This document shows, one piece after another, positions 52,253 through 63,578 of a stretch of DNA of 64,000 nt (positions are counted from its first letter, which is position 1; each line of letters opens with the position of its first letter). The stretch is from Phreatobacter oligotrophus (GTDB taxonomy: Bacteria; Pseudomonadota; Alphaproteobacteria; Rhizobiales; Phreatobacteraceae). The notes under the pieces are model-generated. The model did no database searches. It was not told where the DNA came from and was given only the letters and a program-made list of their open reading frames with translations. Location: positions 186,001-250,000 of the forward strand of contig NZ_PZZL01000002.1 in NCBI RefSeq assembly GCF_003046185.1, read 5' to 3'. A program made the translations under genes and the position numbers.

Positions 52253-52672
52253 TCAGGCCGGCTCGTCGTCGTCGCCGGCAATGGAGGAGACGAGGTCGAC
52301 GATCTTGCGGCGGATCTTGGGGTTCTTGATCCGGATGAAGGCGCGGTTGAGCGCGAGGCCTTCGCTGGTCGACAGGAAATCGGCGACGTAGGAGGCGGCG
52401 CTGACGTCGGAGAAGCCACCTTCGGGAGCCGGCTCACCGGACGGCGCACCCTCGAAGAAGAAGGAGACTGGGACGGAGAGGATGGCACCGATCTGTTGCA
52501 ACCGGCTCGCGCCGATACGGTTGGTGCCCTTTTCGTATTTCTGGACCTGCTGGAAAGTCAGACCGAGACGTTCACCCAGCTTTTCCTGGCTCATGCCGAG
52601 CATCATGCGGCGCATTCGGACGCGGCTGCCGACGTGTTTGTCGATGGGATTCGGGGTTTTCTTGACAACCAT
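52253..52672 (-). CDS. XRE-family transcriptional regulator (PraR-like)
   Basis: The 139-residue protein has one helix-turn-helix (MSQEKLGERLGLTFQQVQKY, about residues 27-46), followed by EKGTNRIGASRLQQIGAILS and PVSFFFEG. A C-terminal helix (NRAFIRIKNPKIRRKIVDLV) ends in acidic residues. The type and the position between lnt and metK match the regulator called PraR in rhizobia, a controller of surface/biofilm and quorum-sensing genes. I give that as a likely relation, not a proven one. GGAGAAG precedes the ATG. About 200 A+T-richer bases upstream (52673-52874) probably hold its promoter. Confidence 0.88.
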   Translation of the reverse strand: MVVKKTPNPIDKHVGSRVRMRRMMLGMSQEKLGERLGLTFQQVQKYEKGTNRIGASRLQQIGAILSVPVSFFFEGAPSGEPAPEGGFSDVSAASYVADFLSTSEGLALNRAFIRIKNPKIRRKIVDLVSSIAGDDDEPA

Positions 52673-52874
52673 CAGCGCTTCTCCGTGCCTCGGCACGTCC
52701 TCAGTTGACCCACCCAGCAGCCTCCCCAGGCTCACCGCGCACGATCACGCAGGCGGTTGTACAACCTTAGCACTCATGATTGACCGCACCAACCATGGGG
52801 TTCCGCATCAGGGTTTTTTGCTTATGGCCAATTGTCCAGATCGTTACAAGTAAATTACCGCAACCCAATACCCA

Positions 52875-54488
52875 TCATGTGGATTGTATGATGCGCTGCC
52901 TTCCCCTACGGAGCAGGATCATCACAATACCGCCCAGTACAACCGCCAGCGGCACGTGACCAGCGCGGGAAAACACGGTGGGCGGCAGGGCGCGGGGCAG
53001 GTCCGAATCAAGCACGTCGCGGGCGCCGAGCGGCAGTGAGCGCAGGATCCGGCCATAGGGATCGATGACGGCGGAGACGCCGTTATTGGCGGCGCGCACC
53101 ATCGGCAGCCCCTCCTCCAGCGCCCGGACCGCGGTCTGGTGCAGGTGCTGGTAAGGGCCCGGCGTCATGCCGAACCAGGCGTCGTTCGTGACATTGATCA
53201 GCCATTGCGGCCGGCGGTCCGAGGCGGTCACGGCCCCGGGGAAGACCACCTCGTAGCAGATGAGGATGCCCGCCGGCGGCGCGCCGGGGATCAGCAGGGT
53301 GCGGCGGCGGTCGCCGGCCGAGAAGCCGCCGCGCTGGCGGGTAAGCGCCTCGAGCCCCATGGCTTCAAGCCGGTCCTGGAACGGCAGGTACTCGCCGAAG
53401 GGCACGAGGTGCACCTTGTCGTAGGTCTGGCCGATCGTGCCCTCGTGGTCGATCACATAGGCTGAGTTGAAGACCCGCGGCTCGCGGCGGCCGGGCAGCG
53501 GCTCCTCGGGGCGGGCGGCGCCGGTGATCAGGGTGACCCCGGGGGGCACGAGGTCGGCGATCTTCGCCAGCGCCTCGCGGTCCCAGATCAGGAAGAAGGG
53601 GAAGGCGGATTCCGGCCAGATCACGTGGGTCACGTCACGGATCCCGGAGCGCTCCGGCGAGGTCGGCTTGTCCGAGAGCTGGGCATAGCGGCCGAGGATC
53701 TCGTCCCGCGCCTCCGGGCGGAACCGCTGGTCCTGGGGAATGTCGGGCTGGACGATGCGCAGCCGCACGCCCGGCACCGAGCCAGTGTCGGCGCCCGACA
53801 GGCGCCAGCCGCCGACGAGCGCGAGGCACATGAGCGTCAGCGCCGCGCCCGCGGGGACGGCGAAGCGGCGCATGGGCGACAGGTCCTCGTCGCCGAGAAC
53901 GGAGGGGCTCGCGAAGACAATGACGGTCAGCAGGGTCAGGCCGTAGACCCCGGCATAGGCCGCGCCCTGGGCGAGCCACGGATATTGCGTCAGCGCATAG
54001 CCGTAGAGGTTCCAGGGAAAGCCGGTGAGCACCGTGCCGCGCAGCAGTTCGGCGATGGTGAGGCCAAGCGCCAGCGCCAGGATGCGGCGGGCTCCCGGCC
54101 GCCACAGCAGCCGGGCGATGAACGTGCCGATGGCGGTGAAGAGCGCGAGGCCGGCCGGCAGCAGCGTCACCGCCACCGGCAGCAGCCAGGCGAAGCGGTC
54201 CGCTTCGACGAGGAAGGCCGCGCCGATCCACCACAATCCCGCGAGGTGGTAGCCGAAGCCGAACCACCAGCCGGTGCGCGCCGCCGCCATCAGCGTGCGC
54301 CAGCCGCCACCGGCGGCCGCCGCCCCGTCCACCAGCCAGACGAGCACCGGCAGGCTGACGGCGAGCACGGGGAAGGCGCCGAAGGGCGGCATGGCGAAGG
54401 CGGCCAGCGCGCCGGCGCCGAAGGCCAGGGCGGTGCGCCGCCATCCCCAGGCGAGGATGACGGCCCGCGCGAGGGCTGCGGCGGTCAC
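52875..54488 (-). CDS. lnt: Apolipoprotein N-acyltransferase
   Basis: Lnt adds the third acyl chain to lipoproteins in the inner membrane. The 537-residue product has about six N-terminal membrane helices. A nitrilase-like domain follows, whose triad is Glu in IWPESAFPFF, Lys in YDKVHLVPFGEYLPF and Cys in GILICYEVVFPG. A last helix (AGHVPLAVVLGGIVMILL) anchors the end. The start is GTG with no strong ribosome site, and translation may depend on the upstream corC transcript. Confidence 0.95.
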   Translation of the reverse strand: MTAAALARAVILAWGWRRTALAFGAGALAAFAMPPFGAFPVLAVSLPVLVWLVDGAAAAGGGWRTLMAAARTGWWFGFGYHLAGLWWIGAAFLVEADRFAWLLPVAVTLLPAGLALFTAIGTFIARLLWRPGARRILALALGLTIAELLRGTVLTGFPWNLYGYALTQYPWLAQGAAYAGVYGLTLLTVIVFASPSVLGDEDLSPMRRFAVPAGAALTLMCLALVGGWRLSGADTGSVPGVRLRIVQPDIPQDQRFRPEARDEILGRYAQLSDKPTSPERSGIRDVTHVIWPESAFPFFLIWDREALAKIADLVPPGVTLITGAARPEEPLPGRREPRVFNSAYVIDHEGTIGQTYDKVHLVPFGEYLPFQDRLEAMGLEALTRQRGGFSAGDRRRTLLIPGAPPAGILICYEVVFPGAVTASDRRPQWLINVTNDAWFGMTPGPYQHLHQTAVRALEEGLPMVRAANNGVSAVIDPYGRILRSLPLGARDVLDSDLPRALPPTVFSRAGHVPLAVVLGGIVMILLRRGRQRIIQST

Positions 54489-54569
54489 CGGGCAAGGCCC
54501 GGCGCAGGGCCGGCCGAATCGCGGAGCGCTGTCGTCATGGCCCCCGTGTCGGGCAGGCCCGCCCGCCGG

Positions 54570-55907
54570 TCAAGCGCCGGCCTCGGATCCGGGCGGTTTG
54601 GCGGGAGGGGGGCGCTGGGCCTGGGTGGCCGGCGAGGGCAAGGGCTGCGGGGCCTCGACCGGACCGGCGGACGCCACCGGCAGGTCCGCTGCGGGCGCCG
54701 CGGACCGTGTCGCCATGGCGGCGGCGGGGCCTGCCGCCGGCGCGGGATCGGAGGCGAGCGCTGCCGCCGCGGCCTGGTCCTCCTCGTCGCGGCGCCGGCC
54801 GCGCACCGGGGCCGGGCGGCTGATGAGGCCGCGCCCGCGGGTGATCTTCACCCGCTTCACGCGGCGCGGATCGGCATCGATGATCTCGAACTCGAGCTCG
54901 CACGGGCCTGCCAGCAACTCGCCGCGGACAGGCACGTGGCCGGCAAGGACGGTGAGATAGCCACCGAGCGTGTCGACCTCCTCGCTGACCTCCGCGCCGG
55001 GGTCGAAGTCAGGTCCGACCACCTCGCGCACCTCCTCGAGCCGTGCACGGGCATCGGCGACATAGGCGCCATCGGCAGTTTGCGAGACGGTCTTGCCGTC
55101 GTCGACGTCGTGCTCGTCCTCGATGTCGCCGACGATGCTCTCGACGATGTCCTCCATGGCGATGAGCCCGTCCGTGCCGCCGTACTCGTCGATGACGAGG
55201 GCGAGCTGGATGCGCGTCGCCTGCATGCGCGCCAGCAGATCGATGGCCGGCATGGAGGGGGGAACGAAGAGGATCGGGCGGATGAGCCGCGTGGCGGCGA
55301 GCGGGACCGAGAGGTCGACCGCGCCGAGGTCGAGGCCGCCATTGACCTTCGGCGCCTCGGGCTTGGCGGAGGCAGCGTCCGGCGCCTCGCCGGCCTTGGC
55401 GCGCGTGCGGCGCTTGCGCGTCGCCTTCTTCGCCTCGGCGAAAAGATGCTTCACCAGGTCCTTGATGTGGACCATGCCGACGGGATCATCGAGCGTGTCG
55501 TCGAAGACGATCAGGCGGGTATGGCCGGCATCCTCGAAGGACTGCATGAGGGCGGCCAGCGAGATGTCCTTCTGCACCGCCATGATGTCGGCGCGCGGCT
55601 GGGCGAGGTCATTCACCCGGCTCTCGCGCAGGTCGAGAATGTTGCGGAGCATGGACCGCTCTTCCGGCGTGAAGCCGGCGGCGGCGGGGGCATTGTCCTC
55701 GAGCACGTCCTCGAGATTCTGCCGGGCCGAGGTCGCCGATCGCAGGCGCAGCCGGCTGAGCAGCCGGTCGATCCAGCGGTCGTGGCGGTCAGGTACCCGT
55801 TCGGCTCTGGGGCCTTCCGGGGTCGCCTCGGGGGATGCGGGGGTCGTTGCGGCCTCTGCCGCGGTGGTTCGGTATCGACTGTCGCTAGGGTCGGGCATCG
55901 GTTCCAT
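54570..55907 (-). CDS. corC: CorC/HlyC-type CBS-domain protein
   Basis: The 445-residue soluble protein lacks the membrane DUF21 domain, so it is the CorC (YbeX) type. After an ~75-residue low-complexity N-terminus come two CBS domains (near residues 105-155 and 205-275, with LVIDEYGGTDGLIAMEDIVE). A CorC_HlyC transporter-associated domain follows at about 285-365 (VDTLGGYLTVLAGHVP). The C-terminal ~80 residues are Ala/Pro-rich. An insert of basic residues (KKATRKRRTRAKAG) lies between the CBS domains. It overlaps ybeY by 23 bases; ATG 55898 is an alternative start. Confidence 0.9.
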   Translation of the reverse strand: MEPMPDPSDSRYRTTAAEAATTPASPEATPEGPRAERVPDRHDRWIDRLLSRLRLRSATSARQNLEDVLEDNAPAAAGFTPEERSMLRNILDLRESRVNDLAQPRADIMAVQKDISLAALMQSFEDAGHTRLIVFDDTLDDPVGMVHIKDLVKHLFAEAKKATRKRRTRAKAGEAPDAASAKPEAPKVNGGLDLGAVDLSVPLAATRLIRPILFVPPSMPAIDLLARMQATRIQLALVIDEYGGTDGLIAMEDIVESIVGDIEDEHDVDDGKTVSQTADGAYVADARARLEEVREVVGPDFDPGAEVSEEVDTLGGYLTVLAGHVPVRGELLAGPCELEFEIIDADPRRVKRVKITRGRGLISRPAPVRGRRRDEEDQAAAAALASDPAPAAGPAAAMATRSAAPAADLPVASAGPVEAPQPLPSPATQAQRPPPAKPPGSEAGA

Positions 55908-56400
55908 CGGGCGTCATGCGCCCGGCCGCGTGGGGATCCTTGATGCCGAGCCCTGCGAGGATGGCTGTTTCCAGCGCCTCCATCGCCACGGCCTCGGCTT
56001 CGGTCTCGTGATCATAGCCCAAAAGATGCAAGAGGCCATGGATCGTCAAGTGCGCGAGGTGGTCGGCCGGCGTGATGCCCTCCTCCTCGGCCTCGCGCAG
56101 CAGCGTTTCCCAGGCGATGATGACGTCGCCGAGCAGCGGGCCGTGCGGCGCGGGGAAGGACAGGACGTTGGTCGGCTTGTCCTTGGCGCGATAGTCGCGG
56201 TTGAGGTTGCGCACCATCGCGTCGTCGGCGAGCGCCAGCGACAGTTCCGCATCGGGGGGCACGCGAATGTCGGCGCGCGCGGCCACGGCGGCCACGGCGC
56301 GGCGCGCTACGGTCTCGGCCTCCGGGAGAGCCTCCCAGAGGTCGGAGAGAACCGCGATATCCGTCTCGATCGGTGCGGCGTCGACCTGTCCGAGGGTCAT
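55885..56400 (-). CDS. ybeY: Endoribonuclease YbeY (rRNA maturation)
   Basis: The 171-residue zinc RNase matures 16S rRNA and takes part in ribosome quality control. The metal motif H-x3-H-x5-H is visible in HLTIHGLLHLLGYDH. The Arg-containing NRDYRAKDKPTNVLSFP segment is the second conserved block. The ATG overlaps the ybeZ stop (ATGA), and the 3' end overlaps corC, so translation is coupled through the set. Confidence 0.95.
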   Translation of the reverse strand: MTLGQVDAAPIETDIAVLSDLWEALPEAETVARRAVAAVAARADIRVPPDAELSLALADDAMVRNLNRDYRAKDKPTNVLSFPAPHGPLLGDVIIAWETLLREAEEEGITPADHLAHLTIHGLLHLLGYDHETEAEAVAMEALETAILAGLGIKDPHAAGRMTPDGTDARP

Positions 56401-57482
56401 GATCCGCGCATGCGTCGCGGCTGGTGGGGCGCTGCATGCTCGCCCGACCGCGTCGCCGCCTCATAGGCCCGCACGATGCGGCCGACGAGCTCGTGGCGCA
56501 CCACGTCGTCCTCGCTGAAGTAGCTCTGGGCGATGCCCTCGACGCCGTCGAGCAGGTCGAGCGCCTCGGACAGGCCGGACTTCATGCCGGACGGCAGGTC
56601 GACCTGCGTGGGGTCGCCGGTGATGATCATGCGGGAGTTCTCGCCCAGGCGGGTGAGGAACATCTTCATCTGCATCGAGGTGGTGTTCTGCGCCTCGTCG
56701 AGGATGACGACGGCATTGGTGAGGGTACGGCCGCGCATGAAGGCGAGCGGCGCGATCTCGATCATGCCGGACTGCATGCCCCGCTCGACCCGCGGCGCGT
56801 CCATGAGGTCATAGAGCGCGTCATAGATCGGGCGGAGATAGGGATCGACCTTCTCCTTCATGTCGCCGGGCAGGAAGCCGAGCCGCTCGCCGGCTTCCAC
56901 CGCCGGGCGGGTGAGGATGAGGCGATCGACCATGCCCTTGTCCAAAAGGGCGACGGCCTGCGCGACGGCGAGCCAGGTCTTGCCGGTGCCAGCCGGGCCG
57001 ATGCCGAAGACCAGCTCGTGGCGCTTCAGGGCGCGGATATAGGCGTCCTGCGCCGGGGTGCGGGCGCGCACCGTGCGCTTGCGGGTGACAATTTCCTCGT
57101 GGCCGAGGCGCGGCGCGCCGTCCGCCTCGAAGAGCGAGCCCTGCGATGTCGTCATGCGGATGGCTCCGTCGACATCGCCGAGATTGACGTCGTGGCCGCT
57201 CTTCAGCCGCGCATAGAGATTTTCCAGCACCACCTTGCCCTGCTCGCAGGGATCGGCGGGTCCGACGAGATTGACGAGATTGCCGCGGGCCGTGGCGCGG
57301 ATGCCGAGCCGCTTCTCGATGAAGGCAAGGTTCTGGTCGTATTGGCCGAACAATCGGCTGGCGAGGCGGTTGTCGTCGAAGGAGAGGGTGATCTCGGCCT
57401 CGGCCGCATCGTCATCGGTCGCAAGCCAGGGAATGTTGCGCCCGCTATTCGGCCCGAAGCCGCCCCCGCTGGGATTTTTCAA
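56397..57482 (-). CDS. ybeZ: PhoH-like ATPase (YbeZ)
   Basis: The 361-residue RNA-linked P-loop ATPase has Walker A GIGPAGTGKTWLA (about residue 160), Walker B AVVILDEAQNTTSMQMKMFLT, and MIITGDPTQVDLPSG. The N-terminal ~110 residues hold the KH-like PhoH extension. YbeZ partners YbeY. The only start that fits is TTG 57482, with AAGGACG upstream; in-frame ATG codons before it belong to the miaB end and are cut off by the miaB stop. Confidence 0.93.
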   Translation of the reverse strand: MKNPSGGGFGPNSGRNIPWLATDDDAAEAEITLSFDDNRLASRLFGQYDQNLAFIEKRLGIRATARGNLVNLVGPADPCEQGKVVLENLYARLKSGHDVNLGDVDGAIRMTTSQGSLFEADGAPRLGHEEIVTRKRTVRARTPAQDAYIRALKRHELVFGIGPAGTGKTWLAVAQAVALLDKGMVDRLILTRPAVEAGERLGFLPGDMKEKVDPYLRPIYDALYDLMDAPRVERGMQSGMIEIAPLAFMRGRTLTNAVVILDEAQNTTSMQMKMFLTRLGENSRMIITGDPTQVDLPSGMKSGLSEALDLLDGVEGIAQSYFSEDDVVRHELVGRIVRAYEAATRSGEHAAPHQPRRMRGS

Positions 57483-57512
57483 CCGCGCCGTCCTTCGTTC
57501 ACGTGGTTCCGT

Positions 57513-58913
<1,401 letters not shown>

Positions 58914-59266
58914 GTCTTGCCTATAGCGGGTTCATCCGGGGGCGTTAAGGGCCTCACGCCGGCAGGCCCGGCAAGCCATGGGTGCACATCGCGGAACATC
59001 TCTCGCGAAACGATATTCACTTTCCGCTACGGCATTCGCAGCCATGATCCTGTAGATTTCCTGTTAAATCTCGATACACCGCATGGTTGCGTAACACCTT
59101 TTCCGTGCGAGACACGGTTAATTTCCACCAAGACACGAGACATTCGACATCCTGGTGACAATTTGTATCGGATAGGGGTCAGATTATTCTTTATCCGACG
59201 CATTTTATTAATTTCCAAGGCGCTTTCTGTCGTCCTTACCTTGGGTCATATGGACGCACCGCTCTC
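58914..59266. other. A+T-rich intergenic region between miaB and a chemoreceptor gene
   Basis: This 353-base divergent gap has no plausible gene. Its right two-thirds (59020-59220) are far richer in A+T than the coding sequence around it, with runs such as CATTTTATTAATTTCC. It must contain the promoters of miaB and the chemoreceptor gene, but I see no convincing -35/-10 pair. The chemoreceptor ATG has no clear ribosome site. Confidence 0.5.
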
Positions 59267-60955
59267 ATGAACCGCCTTCTCCGCAACATTCCCATCGCTC
59301 CGAAGATCCTCATCGCGATGGGCCTCCTGCTCGCCACCATGCTCATCGTGACGGCCACGGCCTTCTGGGGCTTCGGTGCCATCCATGACGCCCGAAGGGA
59401 AATCGAGGCCTCGGTCGTTCGCGTCGAACAGGCGGGCCGGGGCACGGCGAACCTCCTCTCCTATGCCCGGGCAGTCGAATTCCTGCCGATCGAGATGCCG
59501 ATCGCCGAGCGGGAGGCTTTTGAAAAGCAGGTGGTCGATGAGGCGGCTCGCTTCCGTCGCCGCCTGGAGCAGCTTGAGGCCGGCGCACGGCAGCAGGCCG
59601 GACGCGATGACGTGGCCAAGATGCGCCAGCTTCTGGCGCAGCACGAGGAGCGCGGCCAGCGGATCAAGGCCTTGTCGCGTGACGGCGCCTTCGACGACGC
59701 CGGCAAGATCGCCTTCGAATCGGCGGGGATCATCGCCTCGATCCGGCAGGTGATGCGCGGCCTCGAGGACCGAGCCATGCAGCGCCAGAACGACGCCGTC
59801 ACCGCCTCCGACGCAGCCTTGACCCAGGCGAAGTGGAGCATCGGCATCGTTCTGGCCGTCGGCGTCGTCACCAGCCTTGCCCTCGCCGGCTTCATCCTCA
59901 TCGGCTTCATCACCCGGCCGCTCAACGCCATGACGGAGGCCATGCTCAAGGTCGCGGATGGCGACACCGCCGTCGCGGTGCCGGCCCTCGGCCAGGCGGA
60001 CGAGATCGGCAAGCTTGCGGGCGCCCTGGAGACCTTCAAGGCAAACCTCATCGAGAGCCGCCGCCTCGCCGCCGAGCGGGAGGCCGAGCAGGCCGCCAAG
60101 GAGCGCCGCGCCGATGTCGTCGCCGCTGCCGTGGCGGAGTTCGAACATTCCGTCGGCGAGGTGGTCTCGACCGTGTCCTCGGCCTCGACCGAGCTGGAGG
60201 CCGCCGCCTCGACCCTCACCGGCACGGCCGAAGCCACGCAGCACAAGTCCGGCATGGTGGCTGCCGCCTCAGAGCAGGCTTCCGGCAATGTCCAGGCGGT
60301 CGCTGCCGCCACCGACGAGATGACCTCGTCCATCCACGAGATCGCCCGGCAGGTCCAGCATTCCAATGCCAAGGCGCGGGCCGCGGTGGCCGACGTCAAG
60401 GCGACCGATACCAAGGTCACCGAGCTCCTCGACGCGGCAGGCCGCATCGGCGAGGTGGTGAAGCTGATCACCGCCGTTGCCGAGCAGACGAACCTCCTCG
60501 CCCTCAACGCCACGATCGAGGCGGCGCGCGCCGGCGAGGCCGGCAAGGGCTTCGCGGTGGTCGCCTCCGAGGTGAAGCAGCTCGCCGGCCAGACCGCCAA
60601 GGCGACCGAGGCCATCGGCGCGCAGATCACCGCCATGCAGGCGGCGACCCGCGAGGCTGCCGCCTCCATCCAGATGATCGGCGCCACCATCGTCGAGGTG
60701 TCCGATGTCGCCGCCGCCATTGCCGCGGCGGTGGAGGAACAGGGCGCCGCGACGCAGGAGATCGCCCGCAACGTCCAGCAGGCGGCCAAGGGAACGGTGG
60801 AGGTCGCCACCTCGATCGTCGAGGTGAACCAGGGCGCCGTCGAGACCGGTTCGGCCTCCACGCAGGTCCTCTCGGCCGCGCAGGAGCTCTCGCAGCAGGG
60901 CGTCCGCCTGAAGAGCGAGGTGGACCGTTTCCTCGCCACCGTGCGGGCGGCCTGA
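59267..60955 (+). CDS. Methyl-accepting chemotaxis protein
   Basis: The 562-residue receptor has membrane segment 1 at about residues 12-35 and a periplasmic helical sensor of about 155 residues containing [17 protein letters not shown]. Segment 2 is at about 192-215, followed by a HAMP domain ([20 protein letters not shown]) and a long signalling coiled coil. The tip is [21 protein letters not shown]-type with [14 protein letters not shown]. It controls CheA or a related kinase. No che genes are in the window. It shares length and layout with the receptor at 61488-63176. Confidence 0.94.
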   Translation: MNRLLRNIPIAPKILIAMGLLLATMLIVTATAFWGFGAIHDARREIEASVVRVEQAGRGTANLLSYARAVEFLPIEMPIAEREAFEKQVVDEAARFRRRLEQLEAGARQQAGRDDVAKMRQLLAQHEERGQRIKALSRDGAFDDAGKIAFESAGIIASIRQVMRGLEDRAMQRQNDAVTASDAALTQAKWSIGIVLAVGVVTSLALAGFILIGFITRPLNAMTEAMLKVADGDTAVAVPALGQADEIGKLAGALETFKANLIESRRLAAEREAEQAAKERRADVVAAAVAEFEHSVGEVVSTVSSASTELEAAASTLTGTAEATQHKSGMVAAASEQASGNVQAVAAATDEMTSSIHEIARQVQHSNAKARAAVADVKATDTKVTELLDAAGRIGEVVKLITAVAEQTNLLALNATIEAARAGEAGKGFAVVASEVKQLAGQTAKATEAIGAQITAMQAATREAAASIQMIGATIVEVSDVAAAIAAAVEEQGAATQEIARNVQQAAKGTVEVATSIVEVNQGAVETGSASTQVLSAAQELSQQGVRLKSEVDRFLATVRAA

Positions 60956-60963
60956 CCTCGGGC

Positions 60964-60984
60964 GGGACGGCGTCACGTCGTCCC
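60964..60984 (+). terminator. Possible terminator hairpin after the first chemoreceptor gene
   Basis: GGGACG (60964-60969) pairs with CGTCCC (60979-60984), extended inward by about three pairs, starting 8 bases after the stop codon. There is no T run, so it could be a structural 3' end or act with Rho. Confidence 0.3.
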
Positions 60985-61102
60985 ACCCCCGCCTCATCGC
61001 TTGACCCGGCGCGCTGTTTGCCGACTTTTTTGCAGCGCGGCGGGAACCGGATCGCGACCTCCGCCGTAGTCAGCCTGTCATGACCATCGGCGGAGATGAT
61101 CC

Positions 61103-61474
61103 ATGCGGTTCCTGTCCCTTCTTGCGGCGTCCGGCCTGATCCTGTCGGCCACGGCCGCCAGCGCCAACACGATCGACGGCACCTGGATGCGCGGCGACGG
61201 CAATGCCCGCGTCCGCATCGCCCCCTGCGGCGACAAGGTCTGCGCCACCAATGTGTGGATCGGCGATACCAGCAACGGCGAGGAGGTGGGTGACCGCCTC
61301 ATCATGACGCTGGCGCCGGAAGGCGGCGGGCGCCTCGCCGGCACCGCCTTCGACCCGAAGCGGCAGCGCAGCTACAACATCATCATCACCTCGAACGGCC
61401 AGCAGATGAGCACCAAGGGCTGCATCCTTGGCCGGCTGCTCTGCCGCGAGGTGACGTGGACGGCGGCCCGCTGA
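61103..61474 (+). CDS. DUF2147 secreted protein
   Basis: The 123-residue protein has a signal peptide (MRFLSLLAASGLILSATAAS, cleaved near ASA-N). It contains the DUF2147 core NTIDGTWMRGDGNARVRIAPCGDKVCATNVWI, typical of small periplasmic beta-barrel-like proteins. Cysteines occur in pairs (PCGDKVC and KGCILGRLLC). Its gene lies between two chemoreceptor genes and could be an accessory, but there is no direct evidence. Confidence 0.86.
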   Translation: MRFLSLLAASGLILSATAASANTIDGTWMRGDGNARVRIAPCGDKVCATNVWIGDTSNGEEVGDRLIMTLAPEGGGRLAGTAFDPKRQRSYNIIITSNGQQMSTKGCILGRLLCREVTWTAAR

Positions 61475-61481
61475 GGGCCGC
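61463..61481. terminator. Possible shared hairpin at the convergent 3' ends of DUF2147 and the second chemoreceptor gene
   Basis: GCGGCCC (61463-61469) pairs with GGGCCGC (61475-61481) around a five-base loop and overlaps the DUF2147 stop. T tracts are short, so confidence is low. The stops of the two genes are only 13 bases apart. Confidence 0.3.
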
Positions 61482-61487
61482 TTCCCG

Positions 61488-63176
61488 TCAAGCCGCCCGG
61501 ATATTGCCGAGGAAGGCCTTCACCTCGCTCCGCATCCGGTCTGCCTGGACGGAGAGCTCGCGTGCGGCGGCGAGGAGCTCACTGGCCGAGCCCCCGGTCG
61601 CTGAGATGACGCCCGACACATTGACGATGTTCGAGGACACCTCGGTCGAGCCGGCGGAGGCCTGCTGAACATTGCGGGCGATCTCGGTGGTCGCGGCGGT
61701 CTGTTCCTCCACGGCCGCGGCAATCTCGGTCGCGACGAGATTGATCTCGCGGATGTTGCCGGCAATGCCGCCGATGGAGCGGACGGAGCCCGAGGTTGCC
61801 TCCTGGATGGCCGCGATCTGGCGGGCGATCTCGGTCGTCGCCTTGGCGGTCTGGTCGGCGAGACCCTTCACCTCGGCCGCCACCACGGCGAAGCCCTTGC
61901 CGGCCTCACCCGCCCGCGCGGCCTCGATGGTGGCGTTCAGCGCCAGGAGATTGGTCTGGCCGGCGACGCCGCTGATCAATTCGACGATGGCGCCGATGGC
62001 GTTGACCTTGCCGGCCAGTTCCTGGATCGAGGCGGCCGTGCCGTCGGCGGTGCTGACCGCCTCGGCGGCCATGGTGGCCGACCGGGCGACGCGGCCGGCG
62101 ATCTCGCGGACGGATGCGGCCATTTCCTCGGCCGCGGCCGCGGCGGTCTGGATGTTCACCGAGCTCTGCTCCGAGGCGGCGGCGATGGTCGCGGTCCGGC
62201 CGGAGGCCTCCTCCGCGGAGGCCGAGAGCCCCTCGGCGGAGGAGCGGAGCTGGGCGGCCGAGGCCGACACCGCCTCGACGATGCCGCCCACGGCAGCCTC
62301 GAACTCGCTCGCCACCCGGGCCATCATCTCGCGCTGGGCTATTTCAGCCCGCGCTTTCTCGGCCTCCTGCGCGGCGCGCAGCGCGAGGTTGTCCTCGGCG
62401 GACCGGCGGAAGACCTGGAGGGCATCGGCGAGCTGGCCGACCTCGTCCTTCTGCCCCACGGCGGGGATGGAGACAGCGAGGTCCCCTGCAGCGACGCTGC
62501 GCATCGCGCCGGTCATGGCGAGGAGCGGTCGCACCACGCCCCAGATGACGACCCAGACTGCGAAGACGAGACCCACGAGGGCGCCGGCCGAGCCGACAAG
62601 GCCGACCACCCAATAGGCCTCCCGGGCGGCGGCATCCATGGCCTGGCCCTGCTCGGTGAACTGCTTGAAGACCTCGGCCTCGACGCGGCGGATCGCCTCC
62701 CGCATCTCGGCAACGACGGGCGCCGCCTCGAAGGCGATGCGTCCCGACTTCTCCAGGTCCCCGGCCTGGGCGCTGGTCCAGACCTGCTCGCGCGCCGCCT
62801 GGTAGGTCGAAAGGCGGTCACGGATCTGGGCGATCTCGCGGGTGAATCGACCGGCCGTGTCGGCAGTCACGATTTCGCGCAGGCGCCGCTCGAAGCGGCC
62901 CGCTTCGTCGACGGCCTGGTCATAGAAGCGACGACGCTCCTCCGCCGGCAGTTCCAGCGGGATGAACTCGACGGCCCGCGCATAGCTCAGCAGATTGGCG
63001 GTGCCGCGGCCGGCATGTTGCAGCATCTCGCTGGCCGCCCGGACGTTTTGCCCGCTGGTGCTGGTCACGGAGACGGCGGAGAGCCCCGCCGCGGCAACGA
63101 GGCCGATCACGACGATCAGGAAGGCGACGACCGATAGCAGCTTCGGGCCGATACCGAGATTGCGAAACAGGGCCAT
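61488..63176 (-). CDS. Methyl-accepting chemotaxis protein
   Basis: The 562-residue receptor has the same architecture as the one at 59267: membrane segment 1 at about 12-35, and a periplasmic helical sensor with [17 protein letters not shown], nearly identical there to its neighbour. Segment 2 is at about 190-213, followed by HAMP ([20 protein letters not shown]). The signalling tip holds [28 protein letters not shown] precedes the ATG. The sensor outside the shared motif differs, so the two may sense related ligands. Confidence 0.94.
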   Translation of the reverse strand: MALFRNLGIGPKLLSVVAFLIVVIGLVAAAGLSAVSVTSTSGQNVRAASEMLQHAGRGTANLLSYARAVEFIPLELPAEERRRFYDQAVDEAGRFERRLREIVTADTAGRFTREIAQIRDRLSTYQAAREQVWTSAQAGDLEKSGRIAFEAAPVVAEMREAIRRVEAEVFKQFTEQGQAMDAAAREAYWVVGLVGSAGALVGLVFAVWVVIWGVVRPLLAMTGAMRSVAAGDLAVSIPAVGQKDEVGQLADALQVFRRSAEDNLALRAAQEAEKARAEIAQREMMARVASEFEAAVGGIVEAVSASAAQLRSSAEGLSASAEEASGRTATIAAASEQSSVNIQTAAAAAEEMAASVREIAGRVARSATMAAEAVSTADGTAASIQELAGKVNAIGAIVELISGVAGQTNLLALNATIEAARAGEAGKGFAVVAAEVKGLADQTAKATTEIARQIAAIQEATSGSVRSIGGIAGNIREINLVATEIAAAVEEQTAATTEIARNVQQASAGSTEVSSNIVNVSGVISATGGSASELLAAARELSVQADRMRSEVKAFLGNIRAA

Positions 63177-63243
63177 AGCGAGTTCTCCTCGCCATCCCTT
63201 CTGTCTTTGATCCTTTAAAAACCAATTAACATTGAAACATTCC

Positions 63244-63294
63244 CTGACATTCCGTCAGCAACCGTCGTATTTGACATTCATCTATACAATGTCA
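63244..63294. promoter_or_regulatory. Two palindromes upstream of the second chemoreceptor gene
   Basis: CTGAC-ATTCC-GTCAG (63244-63258) and TGACATT-N9-AATGTCA (63272-63294) lie 68 to 118 bases before the ATG in the A+T-rich 402-base gap 63177-63578. Both contain TGAC/GTCA cores, which suggests one regulator. The rest of the gap holds no gene. Confidence 0.4.
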
Positions 63295-63501
63295 TAATGC
63301 GAGATAAACATTATATTTGGAACGATTTCAAACTCTTATTTCTTTTAATCGATTCATATTGGGATGCACGATTGAGACATACATCGTCATAAAGCAGCCT
63401 ACTGAAACGTCCTCGGGGTTATATTCCCTTACGGAACAACCATACCGCGAGGCGGCATCGCCCTGTTGTTTTCACAGAAACTATTGCACATTCCGATGCG
63501 G

Positions 63502-63533
63502 AAACGCCCGGCTGCTTCCGCAACCGGGCGTTT
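63502..63533 (-). terminator. Terminator hairpin after the MFS transporter gene
   Basis: AAACGCCCGG (63502-63511) and CCGGGCGTTT (63524-63533) form a perfect 10-bp stem with a 12-base loop. It lies 46 bases after the MFS stop, with A and T ends on either strand. It should end MFS transcription and may work in both directions. Confidence 0.65.
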
Positions 63534-63578
63534 GTCTTGAGGCCGTTTCCGCCGCGCCGGGGCGCGGCGGGTGCATCC

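Noticed and set aside
53625-55943. Plus-strand open frame of about 770 codons opposite lnt and corC
   Set aside because: It is Arg/Gly/Gln-rich shadow sequence. lnt and corC on the other strand have clear catalytic and CBS motifs.
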